Positions 10,621 to 21,269 of a stretch of DNA of 64,000 bases are shown here, piece after piece (position 1 is the first letter of the stretch; each line of letters begins with the position of its first letter). This DNA is from Kappaphycus alvarezii. Taxonomy: Eukaryota; Rhodophyta; Florideophyceae; Gigartinales; Solieriaceae. The translations under genes were made by a program, and so were the position numbers. The DNA lies in contig NADL03000069.1 in assembly GCA_002205965.3 (NCBI GenBank), forward strand, positions 62,001 through 126,000. The letters are read 5' to 3'. The notes under the pieces are model-generated. The model was given only the letters and a program-made list of their open reading frames with translations. It was not told the DNA's origin and ran no database searches.

Positions 10621-11100
10621 AGTTTTGGTCCAAAGAGCTATACGAATTTCGAACGATTTGTATGGTACAGATGTGTGTTCAGCTCATGAACTTGCAAAAG
10701 GATACACAAGGCCTGTGATAGAAGGTTCATTTCCACCAATGTACCAACTGAAATTTTGGAGGCGCATGACAAGCTCATCGCCAGTAGAAAGTTGAACCGT
10801 ATTTTGCGGTCCAAATCCATATCTGAGGAGACCGTGTGCGCCGGTGACACAGTGCAAGTTTACGTTAAGAAGCAATTCGAAAAACGCGGAAAATGGTCTG
10901 CCTAAAGTTGTGCTGTCCTATGATAAAAACTCAGGGACTGTCACCGTTCCAGGCAAGAATGGAACCAAAATGCAGGCTGCCATCGAGGATGTCAGGATGG
11001 CTCTACCAAAAACTCTCTAGCTGGTAACATCCAGGAAGGAATAGATACTATTACTAATAGTATCGAGGAACGCATCGATGAATTATGCAAAGAACCTACA

Positions 11101-11436
11101 TTGTCCCACGGTGATGAAGCTGATGGCCAGTCGATCCATCAGACCGTCGACGACTGCGGTATTAACAATAAAGAGGAAGAAGATCGACTAATACCACTCC
11201 CCTCCATCGGTGATGATATAGAGGTATATTGGCCAGAGGATGATACCTCTTACCCAGGAACTGTCGCCACAATTAACGATGACGATAGCAAATATCATAT
11301 CGATTACGATGATGGGATAAAGAAGTACTGGACATGTCTGATGAAGTCTGGAGGTACTCTTCAGGTAATACTGTCGACTCCAACAACGTTCGACTTGGTG
11401 AGCAAGAACTTTGTAGCTCAGAGCAACAAGTTCTGA
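11101..11436 (+). CDS. Tudor-like domain in copia-1 polyprotein, between integrase and reverse transcriptase
   Basis: The frame reads PSIGDDIEVYWPEDDTSY, PGTVATINDDDSKYHIDYDD then GIKKYW. The pattern G-D-x-V/I-E-V-Y/F-W...Y-P-G-T-V...Y-x-I-x-Y-D-D-G is the barrel signature of Tudor or chromo-barrel-like domains that bind methylated tails. In copia elements of some protists a similar barrel lies at this place. Targeting to chromatin is inferred, not shown. The frame is intact over the domain, although flanking parts are broken. Confidence 0.65.
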   Translation: MSHGDEADGQSIHQTVDDCGINNKEEEDRLIPLPSIGDDIEVYWPEDDTSYPGTVATINDDDSKYHIDYDDGIKKYWTCLMKSGGTLQVILSTPTTFDLVSKNFVAQSNKF

Positions 11437-11559
11437 CTGATTACGCTAATTTGTTTGGTCAAAAGCATTTCATAGTGTACCAGGCTCAAGTTCTGCCTTC
11501 CTTTCCACTCTTAAATGCGTACAAGAAAGAAGAGGAGGTTTTTAAGAAGACAGTGGAAA

Positions 11560-12200
11560 TGGTACCTATATCAAAGGTACCAAAGAATACAAATGTCATC
11601 AATAGTCACGTCTTATACAAGGTCAAGACAAAGGATGACAGCTCCTTGAAGATGAAAGCTAGAATTGCCCCACATGTCAATAAGAACTCGGCAAAGCTTC
11701 ATCTGAAGACTGATTCAGCTGTCTGTCCTCCTACAGGAATCCGGTTTTACTGTCACTGGCGACAATTTTTAAATGGTGTTTGGCTAAGATCGACTTCAAA
11801 AGTGCTTTTCTGCAAACCGGAGATGCCTTGAGGGACGTTACCGTAGTCCCACCTCGTGAAAGACAGGACAAGAATCACTACTGGTTACTGCTGACAGCAG
11901 CCTATGGTCTTGCTAATGCTGGAGCAAAATGAAAACAACAGACTGACGCATTGATGAAGTCGCTCGAATGGATGAGTTTTTGTGTGTTCCTCAGCTCTTT
12001 TATTTTCGTAATTCAGTTGGCAAACTGATTGCTCTCGCTGTCAGAGTTGTTGACAATGTTTTGTTTGCCAGAGAAAAGTCTTTCGTACAGTCACTCGTGA
12101 ATGGCATTAAGAAACAGTGCGAGCTTGGAACCGTTGTCTGTGGACCTGGTACTTTCCTGATTTTTTGGACTGCAGATTTTTCAGCATGCAGACTACAGTA
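11560..12200 (+). pseudogene. copia-1 reverse transcriptase
   Basis: KMKARIAPHVNKNSAKLHLK matches the start of copia RT (KARLV.G). KIDFKSAFLQTGDA carries the first catalytic Asp, then VTVVPPRERQDKNHYWLLL, AAYGLANAG. VVDNVLFA (about 12040-12066) stands where Y/VVDD is expected, with Asn for the second Asp. There is one internal TGA (near 11931) and several frame changes. Confidence 0.75.
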
Positions 12201-12519
12201 TTGAGATCCATGGAGACGAAAAGATTAAAAGAATTGAATGCTATCCGATCTCTAGACAGCGAAGAAAGCAGGGAGGAGAGTTGCTGAACGCAGTTGAAAT
12301 TGGTTCATATCGCTCAGTGAACAGCTCAATTGGATTTTCAGGTATAGCCGCTTCCCCATTCTGTGCTTTTTATGCAAGCCATCTGCAGAAAAGTGTACCG
12401 TCAACAAGGGTACACGATTTGATCTACCAGATCAACGCAACGAGGTTGCTTCAAAAATTGGGATCGACTATTAAGCACGATCGCCCTGCTGACGACAAGG
12501 GGTACACCATATCAGTGTT

Positions 12520-13044
12520 TTGGTCTTTGCCGATGCTAGTCAAAATGTTGACTATGGTCAACTTGGAATGGTTGCTGGTCTACTGATTGGGAATTTTGCT
12601 GTTGGATCTATGTATCACACGCTGTCATGGTCCTCTCACAAGTCGAAGAGACCTGTGAAGTCTATTGGTGCAGCAGAGATCCTCGCAGCCGGAGAAGCAA
12701 TTGAAGAAGGGAAAGTCATGGCAAGTGCATACAAATCTTTACTGGGTATAGAAGTGGAATTGCTCGTTGCTCTGGACTCGAAAGATTTATTCGAGACTTT
12801 GTCTACGTGCCGCAATTCTGTTGACCGTTCTATTCGCGGCGACGTTAGCGTGATTCGCTACGAGTTTGAAACGCACAAGGTTAATCGAGTAATCTGGATA
12901 CCTGGAAAAGTTAAATTGGCTGATACCTTGACCAAACAAAACAGCCCATTGGTCGAGCCTTTGCAACTTTCCATGTTTACGGGAAAGGTAGCTCTCTCCT
13001 TTGATGAATGCGTCAGTCGGTCTTCGGTCCAGTGCACGGGTTAG
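12520..13044 (+). pseudogene. copia-1 RNase H and C-terminus
   Basis: An uninterrupted 174-codon frame ends at TAG. KSIGAAEILAAGEAIEEGK matches the A.E-A/I block of copia RNase H, followed by KVNRVIWIPGKVKLADTLTK, the terminal conserved W.P....ADTLTK motif. The first catalytic Asp of RNase H lies just before, in a shorter frame (VFADASQNVDYGQLG). RNase H degrades the RNA strand after reverse transcription. Confidence 0.75.
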
Positions 13045-13052
13045 ATCGATCT

Positions 13053-13068
13053 AAGGAAGGAGAAGGAG
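13053..13068 (+). promoter_or_regulatory. polypurine tract of copia-1
   Basis: AAGGAAGGAGAAGGAG lies directly before the 3' LTR, the primer position for plus-strand synthesis. Confidence 0.85.
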
Positions 13069-13365
13069 TGTGAAAACTGTTGTTGAATATTGCTGTCAAC
13101 TGATGAAGTTTGATGAACTCACTAATGGTCGTCTTTATTGTTTGAAATGCGGAATTTGTTTAATGGTCGTGTTTGTAATTTTTTTGTCGTGTCTGCTCTC
13201 GATATTGGTTTCGGTTGTACTTGTTGTAGTACATATATGCTGTGTTGTGTTCTTGATAGTTGTAAAAAAAGCTACCGACGTTTGTTTGTTCAAAGGGAGC
13301 ATAAGATCAGAAACAGCTACCACTGCTATTTATTGCTGAGGTGCAGTCGAACACCTTCTTTCATT
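13069..13365 (+). repeat. 3' LTR of copia-1
   Basis: Near-identical to the 5' LTR; same start and end. Flanked on the right by CCCCT then the resumed LINE frame. Confidence 0.92.
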
Positions 13366-14451
13366 CCCCTTCTCCATGGGCGGTCTAGGTCACCTGCAAA
13401 CTCCAGACATTACGAGGCTGCATACGCAGCATCTGTAATTGATTCTTTTGGACTTATATCCGACTTGCTTACTCTTTCCCAGGACCGCCACCTGGAAGAG
13501 ATCCCTCGGTCTGCCATCTCGCTCTTATCCTCCCGCCACCCGCAGCTGTCTTCGTCGCTTACAGATACGGCTTTTTTCGAGCGTTGCTCATCGCCGGTCC
13601 CCGGCGAAAGGCTCCAGTCTGCGATCACAACTGAACTCATGCTATCGAAGTCCGATAGGTTGGTCTCGTCCGCGGCAGCCCACGACGAGCACGGCTCCTC
13701 TCCGTGCGCACATCCTCCGCATTGTCTGTTTTCTCTTCGCTTCCTCACCCCCACCGCGGTACGTACATGTCCTCTTCTGCGTGGAGAGTCGCTCTGGCTC
13801 CACGTCTCGGCATCGCACTATTCCCTGGATCTACTCGCTGTCCTGTCGGCTCCCGCCGCTTGCGACATCGCCGTCTTAGATCTAAGTGGTCAACACGCGT
13901 TGACCTGCAAATACGAAGACGGAATGACTCGTCGTTATCACATCCTCCGCAACATTCTTGCCCGCTACTGCAAGGAAGTTGGGATCGTCGCTCTCGCCGA
14001 ACATCCCCTCCTCTACCAGGTTCCCAACTCCTATGGGCATTCCGGGTCCCCCGTACTACAAATGGACACTTATATACCCGCTGCATACGGGCTTCACACT
14101 ACCGATATCGCTGTCGACGTTACTGTTGCCCTCCCCTCCGCACGCCGCCACATTTCGTCAAGTACGGTTACTGCAGGCGCTGCCACAACACTCACAGAGC
14201 GCGAGAAACATCGTCATTACGGCACTTACTGCAACCAAAACGATATCCTCCTCTCCCCCGTCGGGATTGATATCTATGGCGCCTTGGTCGACGACGGCAA
14301 GGGTTTTTCCGCCGCCTTGCTTCTTTCGTTGCTTCGCGTCGCGGTTCCTCCCCTCAACAGGAGCTCCGCGCGCTTCGTTACCCGTTTTGCATTTAGTCTC
14401 CAAATAATACAGGCCGACGGGTCTCTAGCCGCCGCCCACATCTGTAGTTAA
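13366..14451 (+). mobile_element. LINE 3' coding part (post-RT region), resumed after copia-1
   Basis: About 360 codons are open here and read in frame with the LINE piece ending at 8310 (SLP before, LLHGRSRSPANSRHY after). Near 13888-13911 lies GQHALTC, the H-x3-C patch of the C-terminal region of many LINE polymerases (GDHALSC type), then GMTRRYHILRNILARYCKE. HYGTYCNQNDILLSPVGIDIYG follows and is conserved in the fragments at 45600-45957 and 38262-38740. Ends at TAA. The region is GC-richer than its surroundings. Confidence 0.82.
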
Positions 14452-14507
14452 TTTATGAATACCCTCCGCCCGCCTCGGCGCGACATTGTACAACCCATAA
14501 AGATCTA

Positions 14508-14545
14508 CCACCACCCTAAAAGGCTACCTTCAGGCCAGCCACAAA
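14508..14545 (-). repeat. R1 5'-end fragment
   Basis: ACCCTAAAAGGCTACCTTCA then GGCCAGCC is the reverse complement of the GGCTGGCCTGAAGG...CTTTTAGGG start of R1 (compare 47700-47735). It lies just after the LINE stop. Confidence 0.55.
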
Positions 14546-14642
14546 GCAGGCGTTCAAGACAAAACTTAGTTTTCGAAACGACCTTTGGGTCTAACTATGG
14601 TTCCTTTTCTATTTTATCTGATACAGAGGGTGCTGCAAGGCA

Positions 14643-15028
14643 TTATTGGCTGATCCCCAAGAACATGGGATTGCTTTTGTGGCACCGTTTCCACTGTATA
14701 CCTTTACAGCTAGAGGGCCACTCAACACTTATCTGATTTGTGGTTTGCGCAATCCTGAAACTATCGCTAAACCAAATGGATAGCTGGAGTTGATGAGGTG
14801 AGTCAGTTATGAGGAACGCGTAAAGATTACATCGCAATCAACAATAAGAAAAACCCAGACAGCACCTCCCAGACTATGTCCTGAGCATGAGACCTGGCAT
14901 CCCAGACGCTTTAATGCTGAGTTTGCAGCAACTTGTCTATCGGGTATTTTGTTAAGTTCTTTTGGAACTGATGCTATACAGGCATTGATAAGCAATATCC
15001 CCGTGGAAACTGCCATGCAAGTATGCAA
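14643..15028 (-). CDS. class 3 lipase-like fragment with GHSLGG nucleophile elbow
   Basis: The piece at 14807-15028 reads LNKIPDRQVAANSALKRLGC then QVSCSGHSLGGAV. GHSLGG (14881-14864) is the nucleophile elbow of alpha/beta-hydrolase lipases, and the preceding helix and strand (ALKRLGCQVSCSGHS) match the lipase_3 layout. A GT-AG intron is plausible from 14855: a 101-base version (acceptor 14755) rejoins the frame ending at 14643, a 72-base version (acceptor 14784) soon meets a stop; ACTGACTCAC could be the branch site. The catalytic Asp and His are not found, and an R2 repeat lies immediately upstream (15009-15070), so the N-terminus is unclear. Probably a decayed or partial gene. A chance match to seven residues plus context is unlikely but not excluded. 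Confidence 0.42.
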
Positions 15029-15070
15029 GTTGAATGGGTATCAGCCAGTATATCTCTTACAGGGAATGAA
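15009..15070 (-). repeat. R2 dispersed repeat
   Basis: On this strand: GGGTGTTCATTCCCTGTAAG, AGATATACTGGCTGATACCC, then ATTCAACTTGC. It matches the blocks at 41168, 46097, 36781 and 43845 (TTTACTGTAACAGATAAGCT; GGCTGATACCCAGTCAAATT). Confidence 0.55.
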
Positions 15071-15128
15071 CACCCGTCTTCCACCATATCCAGGTTTGCG
15101 CGACTTACATATACTCTACTTGTGATTT

Positions 15129-15310
15129 TCTAGAACTTCTCTTATTGTCATTTAGGAACACGACATTTAGGCACACAAGTGACATTACCCATTATCCTGA
15201 ACACATCAGCATACACCGGGGGTAGCCGAACCGTACTTTTCAAACATTGAAGAACCAAATCGACTTTCCTCTTACTGCTATGTTTTCATAACAATAAGAG
15301 AAGTTCTAGA
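15129..15310. mobile_element. 182-bp element with 20-bp perfect terminal inverted repeats (MITE-like)
   Basis: TCTAGAACTTCTCTTATTGT at 15129-15148 is exactly inverted at 15291-15310. The 142-base interior has no frame. I see no clear target duplication. Size and structure fit a miniature inverted-repeat element or a foldback; no second copy was noticed in the window. Confidence 0.6.
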
Positions 15311-16372
15311 TTCTACGTGTTCATTGTCACCCTAAACTATTTCCAACAAGGCCGTAGATTACAGAAAAATACGCAGTAACACAATCTCTTGAATGCGACA
15401 GAAGCCGCTGACACATGGTTTTTAGAATACCCTAACCAATACGACATCCTATTGGGTACTAAATTTCACAGCTGTCATAACCCGGTTGTTTTCTACAGCA
15501 GTCCTACTGTTACTGCACTTCCCGCTACAGAAAAAAAACTATCTTTCAACACAAATCTGTGTGAACTGGTGGTTACTAGCCGGATTGGCCGGATTTTGTG
15601 TATCAGCTGGCCGCAGAGCCAGTCAAAGCAATTTTCCATCATCCAATGCAGTTTCATCTAATCGGAACTATTCATGTAACTGTCGTCTCTGCCGCCATCG
15701 CTGAAACCACATTATAGGCATACCCTACATCCACCATGCTGCAGCTCGACGAGTGAGCATGATAAGGACGAAGATTTCGCACTTCCACCGTTTCCCAATC
15801 CCCTCTAACATTGGAGAAAATTTAAAGAAATATTATCGAATTCAATTACGGCACGAGATAGGGAGGAGGAGATTATATTTGCGCGACAGGGGATGACCGA
15901 CAGCAGTTAATTTGCACGGTTGTACCCTAAATATCATCAATATTTATTCAAAAAACTTGTCCGGTGACCTATTTGAGACACCATTAACGAAAGCATCAGA
16001 AAAGTACATACTGAAAAATGTGTCGCAATCCTACGGAGCAGGAGCGAGTATCACTCCATTGTACAGGTTCAAAATGATAGTTCGCTTTCCGTAGAATTCT
16101 TTGGCCCTATTTGGGATAATTGTTTAAGGTTTCTCTACGTTCTTTGTTCAAAATGTAGAGGAGAGAATTTTGTTTCTGGCTGCCCTACTAATTAGAAATA
16201 TTAGTTGAAATCAGGCCTGTAAATGAAGAATGAAAGTATCTGTTTCAAGCGCCAGTCCCTGAACATGTATTTGATACCTCATCGAGATTATCTTTCTCCC
16301 TGACTTGTTATGTTAGGGAGACAGCTCGAGAGTTATGTAAACATAGGTCAGGATAAGAAACGTTTCTTTCTG
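15311..16372. other. no gene seen
   Basis: Only short frames. Nothing recognisable. Confidence 0.4.
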
Positions 16373-16432
16373 TAGGAGGAAAGGCTTTGACGTTTTACTC
16401 GTGGAAGATACGTGCAAGCTATCCTATCCTTC
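16373..16432 (-). repeat. R1 end module, solo
   Basis: GGAGGAAAGGCTTTGACG, TTTTACTCGTGGAAGATACG, then CTATCCTATCC. Diverged copy of the R1 end. Confidence 0.5.
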
Positions 16433-16713
16433 TGTATGCATAGATTGCTTTATTTGCTTCGCGGGAGATCAGCAATCCACTAGAACCACTGAAGCGGCCG
16501 CAATAAATCAACCCCGTTTATCTCCTTAGTACAAGCAAGTACCTCTTAGAGCACATATGGAATATAGGAAGCAGTATGGTGGATTGAAGGAAAAATGAGT
16601 CACGATGTAATCGGCTAGGAGTTTCATACCATGCAATTTCACTCAACAACAGCTGTTCAGAGATTTCAGCACGAGGCTTAATGAAGACAGGATGTATATA
16701 CTCGGTTACTTCT

Positions 16714-16722
16714 TATAAAAGG
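16714..16722 (+). promoter_or_regulatory. TATA box of peptide gene copy 1
   Basis: TATAAAAGG lies 120 bases before the ATG at 16834. The two paralogues have TATAAAGG at 127 and 126 bases, so the promoter layout is shared. Confidence 0.65.
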
Positions 16723-16833
16723 CTGCCCCTAACAGCCACTTCTGCTCCCGAATTTCAATCTCATCAACTCCTATAACTCTTCATTCGTCAAGGATCTCAA
16801 GACTGCTCAAGCCAAATCGTTGCAATCATCAAT

Positions 16834-17110
16834 ATGTCTCGTCTTACTCTGCTTCTCACTACTGTCCTCTTCTTCCTCGCTGCTTTTGCAGTTGCCATCC
16901 AAGTGAAGACATTGAAAAGGAAAATTTCGCAAATGGGATCTAATGGAGGATACAGTGCGCCCTGGGGCGATATACAGGGGTCCTTGCGGAGGTCGGGGCC
17001 GTGCCGCAAGCCAATGTAGAGCCATGATGACCGATGACTCCAACTGCATCATCCAGGGATGCCAGAGGGGAACCAGACGTGGCTTCCGATGCACATGTCG
17101 CCCTGCATAA
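16834..17110 (+). pseudogene. secreted six-cysteine peptide, copy 1 (frameshifted)
   Basis: A clear signal peptide starts at 16834 (MSRLTLLLTTVLFFLAAFAV). The cysteine domain is present at about 16955-17107 but in another frame: GPCGGRGRA, CIIQGC, RGTRRGF and CTCRP are all there, ending at TAA. Compared with the intact copy at 33854-34132, two small indels disturb the acidic linker: one base near the end of the signal peptide and another just before the EDTVRP block. As read, translation from the ATG gives signal peptide plus an unrelated tail that ends early. No GT-AG intron restores phase. The cysteine region itself is well kept, so the break is recent or is a sequencing artefact. TATA box and spacing are intact. 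Confidence 0.75.
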
Positions 17111-20100
17111 GATAGAAATGTGGAACAGGTCTTGAATGTAGTGAACGAGCTAAGGAATAGCAGTGCTATAAGTACACAACACCATTGCACCTGATGTCAT
17201 TGCTAAGTGTTGCAAGAAGCACAACTACACACCAAGTTTGCTCTGCATTCCGGTTCGAAATTAGTTGCCCTTCATCTATTTTCCTGTTACATTCGTCCTT
17301 ACAAAAGCCTATGTTCCCGTGTAATAAACATCTTGCATTACAGCGATAAGACTCCCTGTTTGCGCAAATTTTCTCCATTTAAGATGTTGAGAAAGGGAAT
17401 ACACGAAGAAAGAAGTAAAATTTTCCTGAATACATAGGAATTCTTAGGTCATTTTACGGGCTGTCTGACTGCGTTGGGCTTATACGCCATATTGAATGTA
17501 GAGTTTCTGCAGAGAATCTCGTAATGGATCCCTTGACTTAGTCCCAAAAGATATTAATCTGGCTGAACCTGTCACTAGAAGCTCATTTTACTGCTCTCAC
17601 GCAACGGTAACATGCAAAAAACATTTTCTTCCAACTGAATCCAAAAATATCAAAATAAACCTTTATAGTGGAATGCAGACATGCTTGATGTTTTCTAATT
17701 CAAGGATGGAGATTGCAATAGTCAGTCTAAGGGAATGTGAAATTTTGAGCTGTTCTCTATACTTTTTCCCAGTTTTTTAATGAGTTTTAATGCTATAAAA
17801 CTTGAGAAAATACTTCTATCTGTTTCAAATTTCCTTCCATTGATCCTGAAAGGTGGAAATGTCTTTATTTCACTTCCAAGACTTACACATACTGTGAGTG
17901 ATCGAAGTATGTACGATCCTTATTTATATTGTTCCTACTTTTTTCCATATTCTAACTTCATTTCTTAGTACTGTTACTCGAATGGATTTGATAGCACAAA
18001 GGATATTTTTGTTGCATCTATCCTTCATAAAGATACAAATTGGATGCTATTATTATTTTAAAAATAATTTAATACACATGATTGAGCCTAATTTGTGTTT
18101 ACAATTTTCATTCAACTGCGTAAATGAAAAATGTTACAAAGAATAACCTCTGCTCTGCACTGCAGCAATAAGAGTCTTAAGTTGCTAAACATATTTTCAC
18201 ATAATAACGCAATCAAGAGATTCTCTCCAAACATAAACTGTTAGATTTAGGTTATATGGCTATTAGTTAAAGGCAATTTGTAAAAAGATTAAAAGTTAAT
18301 GGAATTTGCATTGTTAATTTTTAAATCTATCTATTTAATAAGAATCTGATCTCATGAAGAATCCTTTATGATTGGTTTTAACGTCGAAAAGTTCTAAGGA
18401 TAAAATATTGATAGTTCTTTATGACACTACTGGACACCATAGTACTTTGTTTAGTGGACGCTCGAGAAAAATCAAAAAAGTGCCTAGGAAATCCATCGGA
18501 AGTGCATTGTAAGTCGTTACAAATTCATCGTAGAGAATTCTTCCTTGACGTACTTATTTGGTACAATTATAAAGAAAAAAGGCAAAGAAAAGACGTATGA
18601 TATTTATGAAAAAGGTCATAAAAGCCTTGAAAGTCACTCAAATGCTTCGAGATTAAAAATTTATGATTAAAAATTTTAAAACTTGGGCGTTGAATAAGCT
18701 GATGGTTTCTATATGAACTTCAAAAGAAACTGTGTTTTTAGATGTTGAAAGTCTGCCCTTTTGATAGTATTTGGATGTTTTTTCTGCCTTTCTCTTAGAC
18801 GCCAGTATCTCAACGAGGATCTGCTGGGATTAATAAGATTTTTACACTGTTTAAGTACAAAAGTTCAAAGCTTTGTAGGAGCCAATAATCAGAATATCTT
18901 CTTGATTTCAATAAGTATTCGAACAAAGAATATGTGTGAAAGAAATATTTCATGGGTTTAAGTGGAATATTAACTCCAATAACGACTCTTAAGTGCACCA
19001 TTTGTTTATAAATATTTACTAGAAAATCAGCTATTAGTCTATGTATATTTAGATTAAAGAAATTACCAAGCTATTTACAAACTATTTTGAAGAAGATGAG
19101 AACCCCATTTATTTCTTTCTCTTCAATATTCCATTCAAATATATTACATTTGCAATCTTCTTTTGACGATTCATTAAATGTTTTTATAAAGATGTGAAAT
19201 TTTTGGATAATTTTGAAACGGTAATAACCTTCAACAGAGATATTTTGATCTACAGGAAGGTCTGAAGGAATTAAGAACTTCTTACTTGACTCACTATAGA
19301 TTTTGCTCTGAAAGACTACAAATTTTAAAACAGGAAACGTGCATACTAATTGTACAATTCTCATTAGTAATACAAACAGTGAGCTCAGAGAGGCTCGTGG
19401 ACAAATGGAGGAGATGGGAGATCCAATTTTAAAAAAACTGAGACACGTAATACGATCTTAGCAGAATAATTACAGTTCTATTGAACTCTGTGGGTTACAA
19501 TCGATTGATTTTTGGACTTCTCCTTTTATGACAATATTCTTTTTATAGTCCTCAAACATAAGGATTCCTTTTGGTTAAATATTAAGCGGTAGAAAAATTC
19601 CTGATTTCCTTTTCGCCCTCTACTTATATAATTGTTTTTTATGCTCACATTTCTTTCTTCTTGGCTCGTCCGTCGGCCTTGGCTTTTCGTAAGTTTGATA
19701 TAGATACCCTTGCCTTCGCTAACATAATATCTTTATCTTGGAATGCAGACATTTTTCTATTTTTTGTACAAATATATACTCGGTCTTAACCATTCGATGC
19801 TCAAAAATCACTGTAATGTATCTCAAAACAATTGCGCTGGCCAAACAATCACTACAAGTATATTATCGGTGATTACCATACCAAGCTGTAGGATTTGGAG
19901 TGACATTGTCGGTTTTTTAGTTGAAGAACTATTTTGCTCCAAGGTTCAACTTTGACGAATTCAGGTGCCAGTGGTCCGCCTTTTTCGACGAATAGAGAAT
20001 GTGCCGAGAATGAGCTCCAAAATGACTTTCTGTCGGACTTTTTGTCTTCTCTACAACTGCTGTTCCGAAGCAATCATTTTTTGCGGCTCCAACTCTTTAC

Positions 20101-21100
20101 AATCTCTACTTGGCCCCGTTTACAACTGTGAAGTACTTTTGTTTCTGTTTTCGCGAATTCTTTACTGCATGTAAAAGATTCTCTAATTCGTAAACGTCTC
20201 GTTTTAGGCATACATGAAAATACCTGGGTCAAACTTAGGTTGAGACTTGGGTTAAAACTGGCTGGATGTAGTCGATACTCCAAAATATGATTTTATGTAG
20301 AATAGCAGATAGCCGGTTGCTGAGGGAACCGGTAGTCTAGTCGAATCAATTTCCAAATTTACCCATAAACCAACTCTGAATGTGCCCTAATTTGGAAATC
20401 CAAAAGTTGTATACAGCACGAGTTACTCACTCCGAAAACATTTAAAACCTAAATTCTTCCAGGTTTCATCGGAGAGCAAGGCAGATTTTGATTGATAAAG
20501 TAATAATATAATATCGTATTCTTCTAATTTCTTGTAAATATTCCGAGTGTAATGATATACTAAACATTGTATCAAGAACTATAAGGAAAACTGTAACGAC
20601 GACTAAGTGTGTAATATTCTAGGCTATGAGGTTACCATTGATTTCAACCGAAACTGTACGAAACGAAATCTTTTAAACCTATCATGGCTGCGAAACACCA
20701 AATTAAATAGTAGGGTACAACTGCTTACAACAGTACCACTCCTCCCTACAGGGAAGAATCGCGCCGATTATAGATTTTCTACTTCTAACTTATCATATAT
20801 TATTGTGAATTTTAAAGCTATTAATTTAGATGTCGCGAACTTTTGATTTACGTACCACTTTCTGTGACTAGATACTAATTTTTACGCCGTGTTTCTTGTA
20901 AATGAGAACATGATTCATTATTCACATGTCCACGTTGAAATTTGAGAGTTGACTGAGCCATAATTTATGAGATTAAAGCATCTTTGGAGATCGAATTCTA
21001 GACGCTAGCTTGAAATGAATTGTATATATCTTTGTCAATAATTGATTGTGATAGCTTCGCATGGTTCTTAATGCCGTTGACATAATCTGTTATCTGAAAC
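17111..21100. other. AT-rich, gene-poor block
   Basis: Strongly AT-rich with only short frames. A 97-residue minus frame at 19071-19364 is unrecognised. I take the block as decayed repeats together with the gypsy traces further right. Confidence 0.5.
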
Positions 21101-21116
21101 TGATCAAAAAACTTTC

Positions 21117-21155
21117 GGTCAAGCAAACTGAACTTCCGGTTCAGTTTGCTTGACC
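21117..21155. repeat. perfect 17-bp hairpin with 5-base loop
   Basis: GGTCAAGCAAACTGAAC (21117-21133), loop TTCCG, then the exact inverse (21139-21155). It stands out in AT-rich, decayed surroundings. Confidence 0.8.
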
Positions 21156-21269
21156 CACCCGTATGTTCGATCGAGAATCTCTTTGTTAAGAGCCAAAAAA
21201 GTTTCATCTGCCTTGAAATTAAATGTTCGTCTCTGTAATGTTTTAGTATTTCTCTGAAAATTCATTTTC

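Larger units (their letters stand above)
8311..13365 (+). mobile_element. copia-1: Ty1/copia LTR retrotransposon, nearly identical LTRs
   Basis: Direct repeats of about 295 bases flank the element, with a polypurine tract before the 3' LTR and a primer-binding-like site after the 5' LTR. Domain order is gag, zinc knuckle, protease, integrase, Tudor-like insert, reverse transcriptase, RNase H; integrase before reverse transcriptase is the copia order. The target duplication CCCCT is at 8307-8311 and 13366-13370 (the T may belong to the LTR). It sits in the coding sequence of a LINE, which reads on in frame on the far side. LTRs differ at about three positions, yet the internal frame shifts repeatedly, so this copy cannot encode its own proteins as written. 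Confidence 0.93.

Noticed and set aside
13070-13365. Small open frames repeated at 8380-8580 and 13070-13339 as genes
   Set aside because: They are translations of the two copia-1 LTRs.
16834-17020. Open frame 16834-17019 as a complete gene
   Set aside because: After the signal peptide it leaves the frame of the conserved cysteine core; comparison with the two paralogues shows it is a frameshift product.
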